Made by a program: the position numbers and the translations under genes
The notes under the pieces: generated by a model
What the model was told of the DNA's origin: nothing
What the model saw: the letters and a program-made list of their open reading frames with translations, nothing else
Database searches by the model: none
In this document: positions 1-5,057 of the stretch, one piece after another
Numbering within the stretch: position 1 is the first letter of the stretch
Layout of the letters: each line of letters opens with the position of its first letter
Source of the DNA: CALLQB01 sp036479275
GTDB taxonomy: Bacteria > Actinomycetota > Acidimicrobiia > Acidimicrobiales > SHLQ01
DNA: 5,057 bases
Assembly: GCA_965524675.1 (NCBI GenBank)
Contig: CBERPN010000326.1
Coordinates: 1-5,057, forward strand
Direction of reading: 5' to 3'

Positions 1-688
1 GCTCGCCGATTCAAGTATCGAAATTGCCAAGGTTCACATCTCTGATAATGCGCGTGGCGAACCGATCGATCGGATTCGAACGGTGGCGGCCAAACGAGGT
101 ATCACAATCGAGCGCGTAACTGAACGAAGGGTCACTGCGATCGCCCGTTCTTCGCGCCATCATCAGGGTGTGGTGGCCGACGTCATCGCACCGGCGATGG
201 CTCCGCTGTCATCGTTCTTAGAGCGTCGTCGTGGAGGTCGCGAATGGGCGACCACGGTGCTACTGCTCGACACGATTCACAATCCGGCCAACGTTGGCAT
301 GGTGTTGAGGACCGCCGTCGCCGCTGGGATCGATGGCATCATCGTGCCTACTCGCGGGACTGCCGACATAGGCCCGATCGCGATCAAGGCGTCGGCTGGG
401 GTGGCCTTTCGGGCTCCGGTTCTTCGAGCGGACACCTCGGTTGAGGCCGTAGCGGCTCTTCGCGACGCCCGCTTCGCGGTTGTCGGGCTCGACTTGGGAG
501 GCGGCGACCTGTACGAGGCGGAACTGCCCGATCGGGTTTGTTTCGTGATGGGCAATGAGTCGAGTGGCCTCAGCGTCAAGCCAGACTATTCGTTATCGAT
601 TCCGCTCGTAGGAGGGGTCGAATCGTTAAACGTAGCGACCGCCGCCGCAGTGCTGTGTTTTGAACTCGTCCGGCGCTCGCGGGACTAG
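1..688 (+). CDS. SpoU/TrmH-family RNA 2'-O-ribose methyltransferase, 5'-truncated by the window edge
   Basis: This enzyme class moves a methyl group from S-adenosylmethionine to a ribose 2'-OH in rRNA or tRNA, in the cytoplasm. The frame is open from base 2, giving 228 visible residues; RlmB-type members are usually about 250-270, so only a short N-terminal piece is probably missing. The first ~60 residues look like the substrate-binding domain and end in the typical HHQGVVADV segment. The catalytic SPOUT (trefoil-knot) domain follows, with all three family motifs: NPANVGMVLR (visible residues 94-103), VMGNESSGLS (182-191) and IPLVGGVESLNVATAA (from about 200). The GTG at 83 is not the true start, because the domain continues upstream of it. 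The stop TAG (686-688) lies in a CTAG that borders the putative insertion at 689-846. The exact target (23S rRNA G2251 as in RlmB, or another site) cannot be decided, so no symbol is given. Confidence 0.93.
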   Translation, partial: LADSSIEIAKVHISDNARGEPIDRIRTVAAKRGITIERVTERRVTAIARSSRHHQGVVADVIAPAMAPLSSFLERRRGGREWATTVLLLDTIHNPANVGMVLRTAVAAGIDGIIVPTRGTADIGPIAIKASAGVAFRAPVLRADTSVEAVAALRDARFAVVGLDLGGGDLYEAELPDRVCFVMGNESSGLSVKPDYSLSIPLVGGVESLNVATAAAVLCFELVRRSRD

Positions 689-700
689 CAGGGTGCTGAA
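685..700 (+). repeat. Left arm of the 16-bp perfect inverted repeat
   Basis: The arm reads CTAGCAGGGTGCTGAA and is the exact reverse complement of 835-850. It includes the methyltransferase stop codon. Similarity continues three to six bases inward with A/G transitions. Confidence 0.9.
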
Positions 701-834
701 AAATACATGGCGCCCTGCTCGACCACGATTTCCGCCACTCGCGGCGTTAATCGATCCTCAATTCGGCTCGGAGAGTATCGGATCGCTCGCCTTGCGAGAG
801 ACGAAACTTGTAGCCGCCCAGAACACCGGCATTC

Positions 835-850
835 TTCAGCACCCTGCTAG
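835..850 (-). repeat. Right arm of the 16-bp perfect inverted repeat
   Basis: The plus strand reads TTCAGCACCCTGCTAG, the exact reverse complement of 685-700. On the minus strand the CTAG at its outer edge supplies the stop codon of the acyl-CoA synthetase. Confidence 0.9.
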
Positions 851-2409
851 ATGCTTCGTTCGTGGTCGGCCCAGTAGGGTTCGCGAAGTAGCCGCTTCTT
901 GACCTTGCCGGTTCCGGTCCGTGGTAACTCGTCGACGAAGTCGAAGGATCGAGGGCATTTGTAACCGGCAAGGCTTTCTCGGCAATAGCTTGCCAGATTC
1001 TCGGCTAATTGATCATCGGCGCCAGCCGAGTCGTTGGCGACCACGACCGCTTTGACCGCTTCGCCGTACTCCAGGTTCGGGACGCCGATTACTGCCACAT
1101 CACCAACTAACGGGTGACCGCCGAGAACACTCTCGATCTCGGCGGGGTAGATATTGACGCCACCGGAGATGATCATGTCGATCTTACGATCGCTGAGCCA
1201 CAGATAGCCGTCGTCGTCGAGGTAGCCGACGTCGCCGGTGGTAAATACCCCTGGCTCTTTGTGCGCTTCGGCGGTCTTTTCCGGTGAGTTGTGATACTCG
1301 AAATCGGTCCCGAGAGAGTTGCGAAAGTAGAGGGTTCCATGCTCTCCTGCACCAAGAGTCGAACCGTCGTCGGCGAGCACCAAGATCTCAATATTTGGTA
1401 ACGGTCGGCCGACACTGCCGCCCTTTTGGAGCCATTGTTCGCTGTCGATCAAGCTGATGATGGAGCCTTCGGTCGAGCCGTAGTACTCGCTTATCTTGGG
1501 ACCCCACCAATCGATCAGTGAACGCTTTACCACCGGCGGGCAGGGAGCGGCGCCATGTAGATAGAGGTTCATCGATGATCCGTCGAAACCGGCTTTGACC
1601 TCGTTGGGTAGATCGACGAGCCGCTTCATCTGGGTTGGCACCAGGTGCACATTGGTGGCTTGGTGTGTGTCGATGAGCTGGAGCAATCCGGCGCTGTCGT
1701 ACCTATGTTGCATCACCGTGGTCGCTCCGCCGAGTAAAGGCATAAACGAGAACGCCCACTGAGCGGAGTGATAGACCGGACCACACAGCACCGTTGTCTG
1801 CGGATTACCGACCATATCGTTTAGCCCTGCGACGATCAGTTGCCAGACCTCTGGTGTCGTGCCGGGTTCCATAACCGAAAGCGAACTACGGACACCCTTG
1901 GGATTGCCGGTGGTGCCGGAGGTGTAGAACATTGGTCCGCCAAAACTCTGGTTTAGCGGCGCCTGGTTCGTACAGTGCCCGAAGAACTCTTCGTAATTCA
2001 CGAAGCGCCCGTGGGATTCAGCTCCGATCACTAACGCTAGCTCGATTCCTTGAGCCTGCTCGTCGCTAAGGGCCTTCGTCATCTGGTCGAGATACTGATG
2101 GCCGACTATGACGGCCTTCGAACCCGAATCGCCGAGGATATAAGCGATCTCGGGTGCGACCAGATGCCAGTTTACCGGGACGTGTGTGACACCCATATTA
2201 ATGCAAGCGAGGGCGGTCTCGAACCACTCGATCCTGTTTCCGCAAAGAATCGAAATCGTGTCACCTTCACCAATCTCGGCGGAGCGCAGCCCATTGATGA
2301 TCTGGTTGACACGAGCATCGAGTTCGGACCAGGAAATGCAACGATGGTCGTCGACGATCGCTAGCTCGTCTGGTTTCGATTCAGCAAAGCCTTCGGTGAG
2401 TATTGGCAT
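847..2409 (-). CDS. AMP-forming acyl-CoA synthetase (FadD/ANL superfamily)
   Basis: This enzyme activates a carboxylic acid with ATP to an acyl-adenylate, then forms the acyl-CoA and releases AMP; it is probably cytosolic. At 520 residues it has normal family length. The ANL core motifs are all present: the P-loop FYTSGTTGNPKGV (161-173), EYYGSTEG (308-315), TGD (391-393), the hinge region SDRKID (406-411), GGVNIYPAEIE (416-426) and the C-terminal PRTGTGK, whose K502 is the expected adenylation lysine. The LHGAAPCPP (285-292) and DWWGP (300-304) segments resemble the FadD4/bile-acid-CoA-ligase-like branch common in actinobacteria, which is suggestive but does not give the substrate. The ATG start is 3 bases after the stop of the upstream nucleotidase gene, with no clear Shine-Dalgarno, so translation is probably coupled. 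The stop TAG lies in the CTAG at 847-850, at the edge of the putative insertion. Confidence 0.95.
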   Translation of the reverse strand: MPILTEGFAESKPDELAIVDDHRCISWSELDARVNQIINGLRSAEIGEGDTISILCGNRIEWFETALACINMGVTHVPVNWHLVAPEIAYILGDSGSKAVIVGHQYLDQMTKALSDEQAQGIELALVIGAESHGRFVNYEEFFGHCTNQAPLNQSFGGPMFYTSGTTGNPKGVRSSLSVMEPGTTPEVWQLIVAGLNDMVGNPQTTVLCGPVYHSAQWAFSFMPLLGGATTVMQHRYDSAGLLQLIDTHQATNVHLVPTQMKRLVDLPNEVKAGFDGSSMNLYLHGAAPCPPVVKRSLIDWWGPKISEYYGSTEGSIISLIDSEQWLQKGGSVGRPLPNIEILVLADDGSTLGAGEHGTLYFRNSLGTDFEYHNSPEKTAEAHKEPGVFTTGDVGYLDDDGYLWLSDRKIDMIISGGVNIYPAEIESVLGGHPLVGDVAVIGVPNLEYGEAVKAVVVANDSAGADDQLAENLASYCRESLAGYKCPRSFDFVDELPRTGTGKVKKRLLREPYWADHERSI

Positions 2410-2412
2410 GGA

Positions 2413-3081
2413 CTAAGTACTACTAGGCCCGCTGTCGGGTCGTCGATTATCGAGGCGTTCCGCACCTGAGGGAAGGCCCGGCAACTGCACCTCTATGTAG
2501 CGCCCGCCCTGGGTGGCCAACTCAAGGATGATCTGTTCGACCTCGGCCCAGTCTTGGGCTCGCAGCCCGGCGATGTTTCGGTTGTAAGGGGCATCGAAAG
2601 CAATCACGGTATTGCCGGACTCGCGTAGCCCGGTGATGTTGTGCCCGCCATCGTCTACATAAGCGTCGCAGGCAACCTCGGGTTTGGCCCCAAGAAAGCA
2701 GATGTCGCGATAAGGGATCCGTTCACGATCCAACCACTCGACGGTGTCGGCAATCGCGGTAGCGTGCCCCCAGTTGACGTAGAGGCGGTGGGTTACGATT
2801 CGTATCCATACCCCTGCATCTGAGAGGCGCCAAAGCGCATCGGCGCAGCCGTCCATCACCGGCATGTCGCGAAATATCCGATGTTGGAGAACAGCCTTTT
2901 GGTGAAGCTCTCCGAACGTCGTTGGTGTAAGCCCCCACTCGCGAAAATCCCACGATCTTTCGAGCGGTAGGTTGTCGATCGATACGCCAAGTTCTTCGGC
3001 GACGACAGCTTGAAACGCTACGGTGTAGTCGCCGCAGACGCCGTCGAGGTCGACGCCGAACACAAACGGCGATGAGTTCAC
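2413..3081 (-). CDS. HAD-superfamily phosphatase resembling 5'(3')-deoxyribonucleotidase (NT5C type)
   Basis: The protein has 222 residues and a GTG start. It carries all HAD catalytic motifs: DLDGV (D11 as nucleophile and D13 as acid/base), T97 in IVTHRL, K133 in GAKPEV, and the metal-binding YVDD (D143/D144). The stretches FRDMPVMDG, ADTVEWLDRERIPY and FDAPYNRN resemble 5'-nucleotidases of the NT5C/type-C group, which dephosphorylate (deoxy)nucleoside monophosphates; other phosphomonoesters are possible. The last ~20 residues are polar and linker-like, with no recognisable motif. The gene begins 13 bases after the SDR stop and ends 3 bases before the acyl-CoA synthetase start, so it sits in the same transcript. 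It shares a reading frame with the synthetase; one TAG and one sense codon separate them. No Shine-Dalgarno is visible before the GTG, and a second GTG at residue 7 is a possible alternative start. Fold and catalytic class are firm; the substrate is inferred. Confidence 0.85.
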   Translation of the reverse strand: MNSSPFVFGVDLDGVCGDYTVAFQAVVAEELGVSIDNLPLERSWDFREWGLTPTTFGELHQKAVLQHRIFRDMPVMDGCADALWRLSDAGVWIRIVTHRLYVNWGHATAIADTVEWLDRERIPYRDICFLGAKPEVACDAYVDDGGHNITGLRESGNTVIAFDAPYNRNIAGLRAQDWAEVEQIILELATQGGRYIEVQLPGLPSGAERLDNRRPDSGPSST

Positions 3082-3094
3082 TAACGGGCCCGCG

Positions 3095-3847
3095 CTATCC
3101 GGCGGTGATGCCGTTGTCGGCGCTTATGATCGCGCCGTGGATTGCGGCGGCGTCAGGCGAAGCGACGAACGTGATTACCTTGGCCAAGTCTTCTGGGCTC
3201 GAGAACCCGCGAGCCGAGGTATAGCGACCCATTAGATCGAAGTCGATCCCGTCGGGGATGGCGAAATTCGCAACCAGGTTGGTATCGGTTCCGCCGGGAG
3301 CCACAGCGTTGATGCGAAGTGGCGACTTGACGTATTCCATGGCCATTGCCTTGGTCATCGTGATCACAGCACCCTTGGTGGCGCAGTAGTTGACGGTGTA
3401 CGCCTGGCCCATGATTCCAGCATTGGAGGCAATATTGACAATGTTGCCGCCGGTCTTGAGCAGATGAGGGATCGCCGCTTGGCAGAGCCAGAACATGCCG
3501 TCGACGTTGACCCCCCACATTTGACGCCACTGCTCTTCGGTGACATCGACGAGGTGCTCTGAGCGCGCAACACCGGCGATATTGGCGAGCACGTCGAGTT
3601 GCCCATGCATAGCGACCGTTTCGCTGATCGCGTGCCGGCAGGCTGCTCGATCAGCAACATCTAGCGTTAGCGGCGCGAAATGATCGCCGATGAGTTCTGC
3701 GGTGTGAGCCAGCGCGTCCTCGTCGATGTCGGCACCGACCACCTTTGCGCCGTCGGCAGCTAGCAAGATAGCGGTGGCGCGCCCTATGCCCGAAGCCGCG
3801 CCAGTGACGAACGCCACCTTGTCGGTGAATCGTTTGGCGGTGCTCAA
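3095..3847 (-). CDS. Short-chain dehydrogenase/reductase (classical SDR), probably NAD(H)-dependent
   Basis: This is a 250-residue cytosolic oxidoreductase of typical classical-SDR length that interconverts a hydroxyl and a carbonyl group. Visible signatures are the cofactor loop TGAASGIG (15-22), D40 at the end of the second strand (GADID), which favours NAD(H) over NADP(H), the DV pair at 63-64, NIAG (89-92), N114, and the catalytic S141, Y154 and K158 in YCATK with normal spacing. PGG (184-186) follows as in the family. The start is a TTG at 3847: no in-frame ATG or GTG lies upstream before a stop, and this start gives the usual short lead-in to FTDKVAFVTG. The TTG overlaps the TGA of a small upstream ORF, so initiation may be coupled. 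The gene leads a tight cluster with a phosphatase and an acyl-CoA synthetase. The substrate is unknown. Confidence 0.94.
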   Translation of the reverse strand: MSTAKRFTDKVAFVTGAASGIGRATAILLAADGAKVVGADIDEDALAHTAELIGDHFAPLTLDVADRAACRHAISETVAMHGQLDVLANIAGVARSEHLVDVTEEQWRQMWGVNVDGMFWLCQAAIPHLLKTGGNIVNIASNAGIMGQAYTVNYCATKGAVITMTKAMAMEYVKSPLRINAVAPGGTDTNLVANFAIPDGIDFDLMGRYTSARGFSSPEDLAKVITFVASPDAAAIHGAIISADNGITAG

Positions 3848-3999
3848 GCGCTCGGCCGATCCATCCGAAATTCTTTCACTCTGTTGCCGGACTTTCTAAG
3901 TCGCTTGGTAATCATGTACAGCGATACGACACTGCTAAGCAACTGAATCAGTTGTGCCTGAGAATGGCTTAGCCGTATGTCGCGCATAAACTTCAACAT
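3844..3999 (-). CDS. Possible small basic protein (51 aa), overlapping the SDR start
   Basis: An ATG at 3999 opens a 51-codon frame that ends in TGA at 3846-3844. It overlaps the TTG start of the SDR in a TTGA, the classic stop/start overlap of coupled genes. The frame fills most of the leader between the divergent promoter region and the SDR. The product begins MLKFMRDIRL, has a short hydrophobic stretch (about 17-30, LIQLLSSVVSLYMI) that is rather short for a membrane span, and a strongly basic C-terminal half (TKRLRKSGNRVK). I recognise no family. A second ATG at codon 5 is an alternative start. In favour are the exact overlap and a possible -10 hexamer placed for a leaderless message. Against are its shortness, AGA and ATA codons, and the fair chance of a 52-codon open frame at random. 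It may instead be a regulatory leader. Confidence 0.4.
   Translation of the reverse strand: MLKFMRDIRLSHSQAQLIQLLSSVVSLYMITKRLRKSGNRVKEFRMDRPSA
3934..3973. repeat. Nested inverted repeats, possible operator
   Basis: A 15-base perfect odd palindrome, CAACTGA-A-TCAGTTG (3940-3954), sits inside a wider inverted pair GCTAAGC (3934-3940) and GCTTAGC (3967-3973). The palindrome is upstream of the SDR, about 93 bases before its start, and inside the possible small ORF. Its size and symmetry fit a dimeric repressor site such as those of TetR-type regulators, but no regulator gene is in the window and no second copy is seen. It could also fold as RNA in the leader. Confidence 0.3.
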
Positions 4000-4005
4000 G
4001 AGCTC

Positions 4006-4011
4006 AGACTA
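4006..4011 (-). promoter_or_regulatory. Candidate -10 hexamer for the leftward cluster
   Basis: The minus strand reads TAGTCT, a TANNNT hexamer of actinobacterial type, with six bases between it and the ATG at 3999. Transcription would then start at or next to the ATG, giving a leaderless message, which is common in actinobacteria. No good -35 box is seen at the matching distance. This is a weak pattern match. Confidence 0.22.
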
Positions 4012-4072
4012 GCGGAGTGCAACGGATCGCCAGTGCGACGACGACTCGGCGGGCGGCCCGGCCATTGCCTAT

Positions 4073-4077
4073 GGTGA
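4073..4077 (+). promoter_or_regulatory. Shine-Dalgarno for the YihY-family gene
   Basis: GGTGA lies six bases before the GTG at 4084, a good match to the 16S anti-Shine-Dalgarno at normal spacing. It decides this start, since an in-frame TGA at 4075-4077 rules out anything further upstream. Confidence 0.6.
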
Positions 4078-4083
4078 CCAACC

Positions 4084-4953
4084 GTGAAGTTGATCAAAGC
4101 ATTGCTCGCCCGAATCAAGCGCCACAACATTCCAATCTTTGCGGCAGCAATCGCCTTCTTTGGGTTCTTCGCGCTGGTGCCGACCCTCACTGGGCTCATC
4201 AGCGGCTACGGGCTTATCGCCAACGAACAAGATGTGATCGACTTGGTGAGTGACGGACTGTCCTCCCAGCCTGAGTCGACTAGGAGTTTCGTCGAGGCGC
4301 AGATGACCGACATTGTGAATCAGGAAGGTGCCGGTATCGCATTGGGAATCTCGATTCTTCTGGCCTTCTTTAGTGCGTCGGGCGCGGTCGCGAATCTGAT
4401 GAAAGCGCTAAACGTTGTCTACGACGTCGTCGAAGATCGCAAGTTCTTGCGGCTTCGTGGCACGGCCTTTGGGCTATTGGTGGGTTCGCTGTTGGTGATG
4501 GGTGCCGCCATGTTTGTTATGAGCGCATTGCCGGCAATTCTCGAAGAGATTAACCTGAGCGCTGCGGGCCAATGGGCGCTGCGGATCGCTCGTTTCCCCA
4601 TTCTCGCGCTGATCATGATGGCTGCATTATCGGTGCTGTATCAATTGGGTCCGAATCACAACTCGAAGCAGCGGTCGGATTCGACCCACCAACCACTAAG
4701 TTTGGTACCGGCCAGCCCGCACCGGATGCGGCTCGTGACGTTGGGCGGCTTTGTAGCCACCGTCCTGTTCGTCATATTTACCTATTTGTTTGGGCTGTAT
4801 GCCACCTCACCATTGGCTGGTGGCGCAGCCGGAATACTTGGCACCATTACCGCGATCATGGTTTGGTTCCAGTTGATCGCCCTAGCGGTGCTCATCGGTG
4901 CAGAGATAAACGCCATCGGCGAGTCGGGCGAACTCACAACTCAAGACTCCTGA
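4084..4953 (+). CDS. YihY/BrkB-family inner-membrane protein
   Basis: This is a 289-residue polytopic membrane protein of the YihY/virulence-factor BrkB family, once mis-annotated as RNase BN; the molecular function of the family is not settled. About six membrane segments are visible, at roughly 17-39, 83-106, 126-152, 168-188, 218-240 and 248-276. Family hallmarks are a positively charged N-terminus before the first span (ARIKRHNIPIFAAAIAF), SASGAVANLMKALNVVYDV (97-115) followed by EDRKFLRLR, and the closing LIGAEINA (270-277). The GTG start follows a GGTGA ribosome binding site. The hydrophilic loop between segments four and five (about 190-216, rich in N, H, Q, S and P) looks longer than usual. 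The gene is transcribed divergently from the SDR cluster, so no functional link to it is implied. Confidence 0.92.
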   Translation: MKLIKALLARIKRHNIPIFAAAIAFFGFFALVPTLTGLISGYGLIANEQDVIDLVSDGLSSQPESTRSFVEAQMTDIVNQEGAGIALGISILLAFFSASGAVANLMKALNVVYDVVEDRKFLRLRGTAFGLLVGSLLVMGAAMFVMSALPAILEEINLSAAGQWALRIARFPILALIMMAALSVLYQLGPNHNSKQRSDSTHQPLSLVPASPHRMRLVTLGGFVATVLFVIFTYLFGLYATSPLAGGAAGILGTITAIMVWFQLIALAVLIGAEINAIGESGELTTQDS

Positions 4954-5057
4954 CGGCGACACTTTCGGCTGACCGGTCGGCGCGACAATCCCGCGTGCGC
5001 TACTGAGGGGCGGCCCCGAGTGCCGCTTTGCTCAACGAGGCGCAAGACTAGCCGAGC
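4954..5057. other. Downstream intergenic stretch, no supported gene
   Basis: These 104 bases after the YihY-family stop hold a 14-base self-complementary run (4968-4981, centred on GACCGGTC, with one G-T pair) and a short GGGG-CGG-CCCC hairpin (5007-5017). Neither is followed by a T tract, so I do not call a terminator. A TAG on the minus strand at 5050-5048 could be the end of a convergent gene entering from the right, but too little is visible to judge. Confidence 0.5.

Larger units (their letters stand above)
685..850. mobile_element. Putative MITE-like non-autonomous insertion (689-846) with flanking CTAG
   Basis: A 158-bp segment fills the entire gap between two convergent genes. Its ends are inverted repeats: CAGGGTGCTGAAAAATAC on the left (689-706) and CAGGGTGCTGAAGAATGC read inward from the right (846-829). 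The first 12 bases are perfect and 16 of 18 match. CTAG flanks both sides (685-688 and 847-850), as expected for a 4-bp target duplication; CTAG-type targets are known for some IS5-family elements. The interior has no credible gene and no transposase remnant that I recognise, so the element would need a transposase in trans. The stop codons of both neighbours fall inside the two CTAGs, so neither protein is damaged. CTAG is its own reverse complement, so it could instead be the outermost part of a 16-bp inverted repeat. The alternative is a chromosomal repeat or a long-range hairpin rather than a transposable element. Confidence 0.6.
4000..4083. promoter_or_regulatory. Divergent intergenic region between the leftward cluster and the YihY-family gene
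   Basis: These 84 bases (236 if the small ORF is not real) must carry the promoters for both directions. Beyond the TAGTCT hexamer on the minus strand and TATGGT (4070-4075) on the plus strand, I see no strong sigma-70 pair, riboswitch or RNA gene. Confidence 0.5.

Noticed and set aside
786..798. Small hairpin CTCGC-CTT-GCGAG inside the putative insertion
   Set aside because: Five base pairs with a three-base loop and no T tract; this is expected by chance in GC-rich sequence.
660..902. An 80-codon plus-strand open frame running across the putative insertion
   Set aside because: It starts inside the methyltransferase, crosses both inverted repeats and ends inside the synthetase on the opposite strand. 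The product has no recognisable motif.
747..971. A 74-codon minus-strand frame overlapping the synthetase 3' end and the insertion
   Set aside because: It is out of frame with the well-supported synthetase and its product is low-complexity; I found no transposase-like motif.
2050..2364. A 104-codon plus-strand open frame antisense to the synthetase N-terminal region
   Set aside because: It is fully contained opposite conserved coding sequence, with no family motif. It is a shadow of the real gene.
4572..5006. A 144-codon plus-strand frame overlapping the end of the YihY-family gene
   Set aside because: It lies in another frame of a strongly supported membrane protein. The product is rich in R, H, S and C without structure, typical of a shifted frame.
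5001..5020. GGGG-CGG-CCCC hairpin as an intrinsic terminator
   Set aside because: The stem is only four base pairs and no T tract follows.
1..5057. CRISPR array, tRNA/rRNA genes, toxin-antitoxin pair or defence system
   Set aside because: No regularly spaced repeats, no tRNA-like clover-leaf sequence and no protein motifs of such systems were seen.

Overview
The window is an ordinary-looking stretch of a moderately GC-rich bacterial chromosome. The protein styles (a FadD4-like acyl-CoA synthetase, a classical SDR, a YihY-type membrane protein), the GTG and TTG starts and the weak or absent ribosome binding sites suggest an actinobacterium, possibly of the Acidimicrobiia type. That assignment is an inference from style; no marker gene fixes it.

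Layout. Positions 1-688 (+) hold the 3' part of a SpoU/TrmH-family RNA 2'-O-ribose methyltransferase whose start lies outside the window. It converges on a leftward gene cluster occupying 3999-847 (-). In transcription order the cluster is a possible 51-residue small ORF, an SDR oxidoreductase, a HAD-type 5'-nucleotidase-like phosphatase and an AMP-forming acyl-CoA synthetase. Spacing is tight: a 4-base TTGA overlap, then 13 bases, then 3 bases. This suggests one transcript with translational coupling. Divergent from it, 4084-4953 (+) encodes a YihY/BrkB-type inner-membrane protein. The last 104 bases hold no gene I can support.

The SDR and the acyl-CoA synthetase fit a catabolic or lipid-modifying route in which an alcohol or ketone intermediate is oxidised or reduced and a carboxylic acid is activated to a CoA thioester. 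The substrate cannot be read from the sequence. The nucleotidase-like gene between them is an unexpected partner.

The most interesting structure is the 158-bp segment (689-846) that fills the whole gap between the two convergent genes. It has matching terminal inverted repeats (CAGGGTGCTGAA, 12 perfect, 16 of 18 overall) and is flanked on both sides by CTAG. The left CTAG contains the stop codon of the methyltransferase; the right CTAG contains the stop codon of the acyl-CoA synthetase. Removing the element and one CTAG would leave two genes overlapping tail to tail in a single CTAG. This looks like a MITE-type non-autonomous insertion that left both reading frames intact. I see no clear sign of a wholly new multi-gene system.
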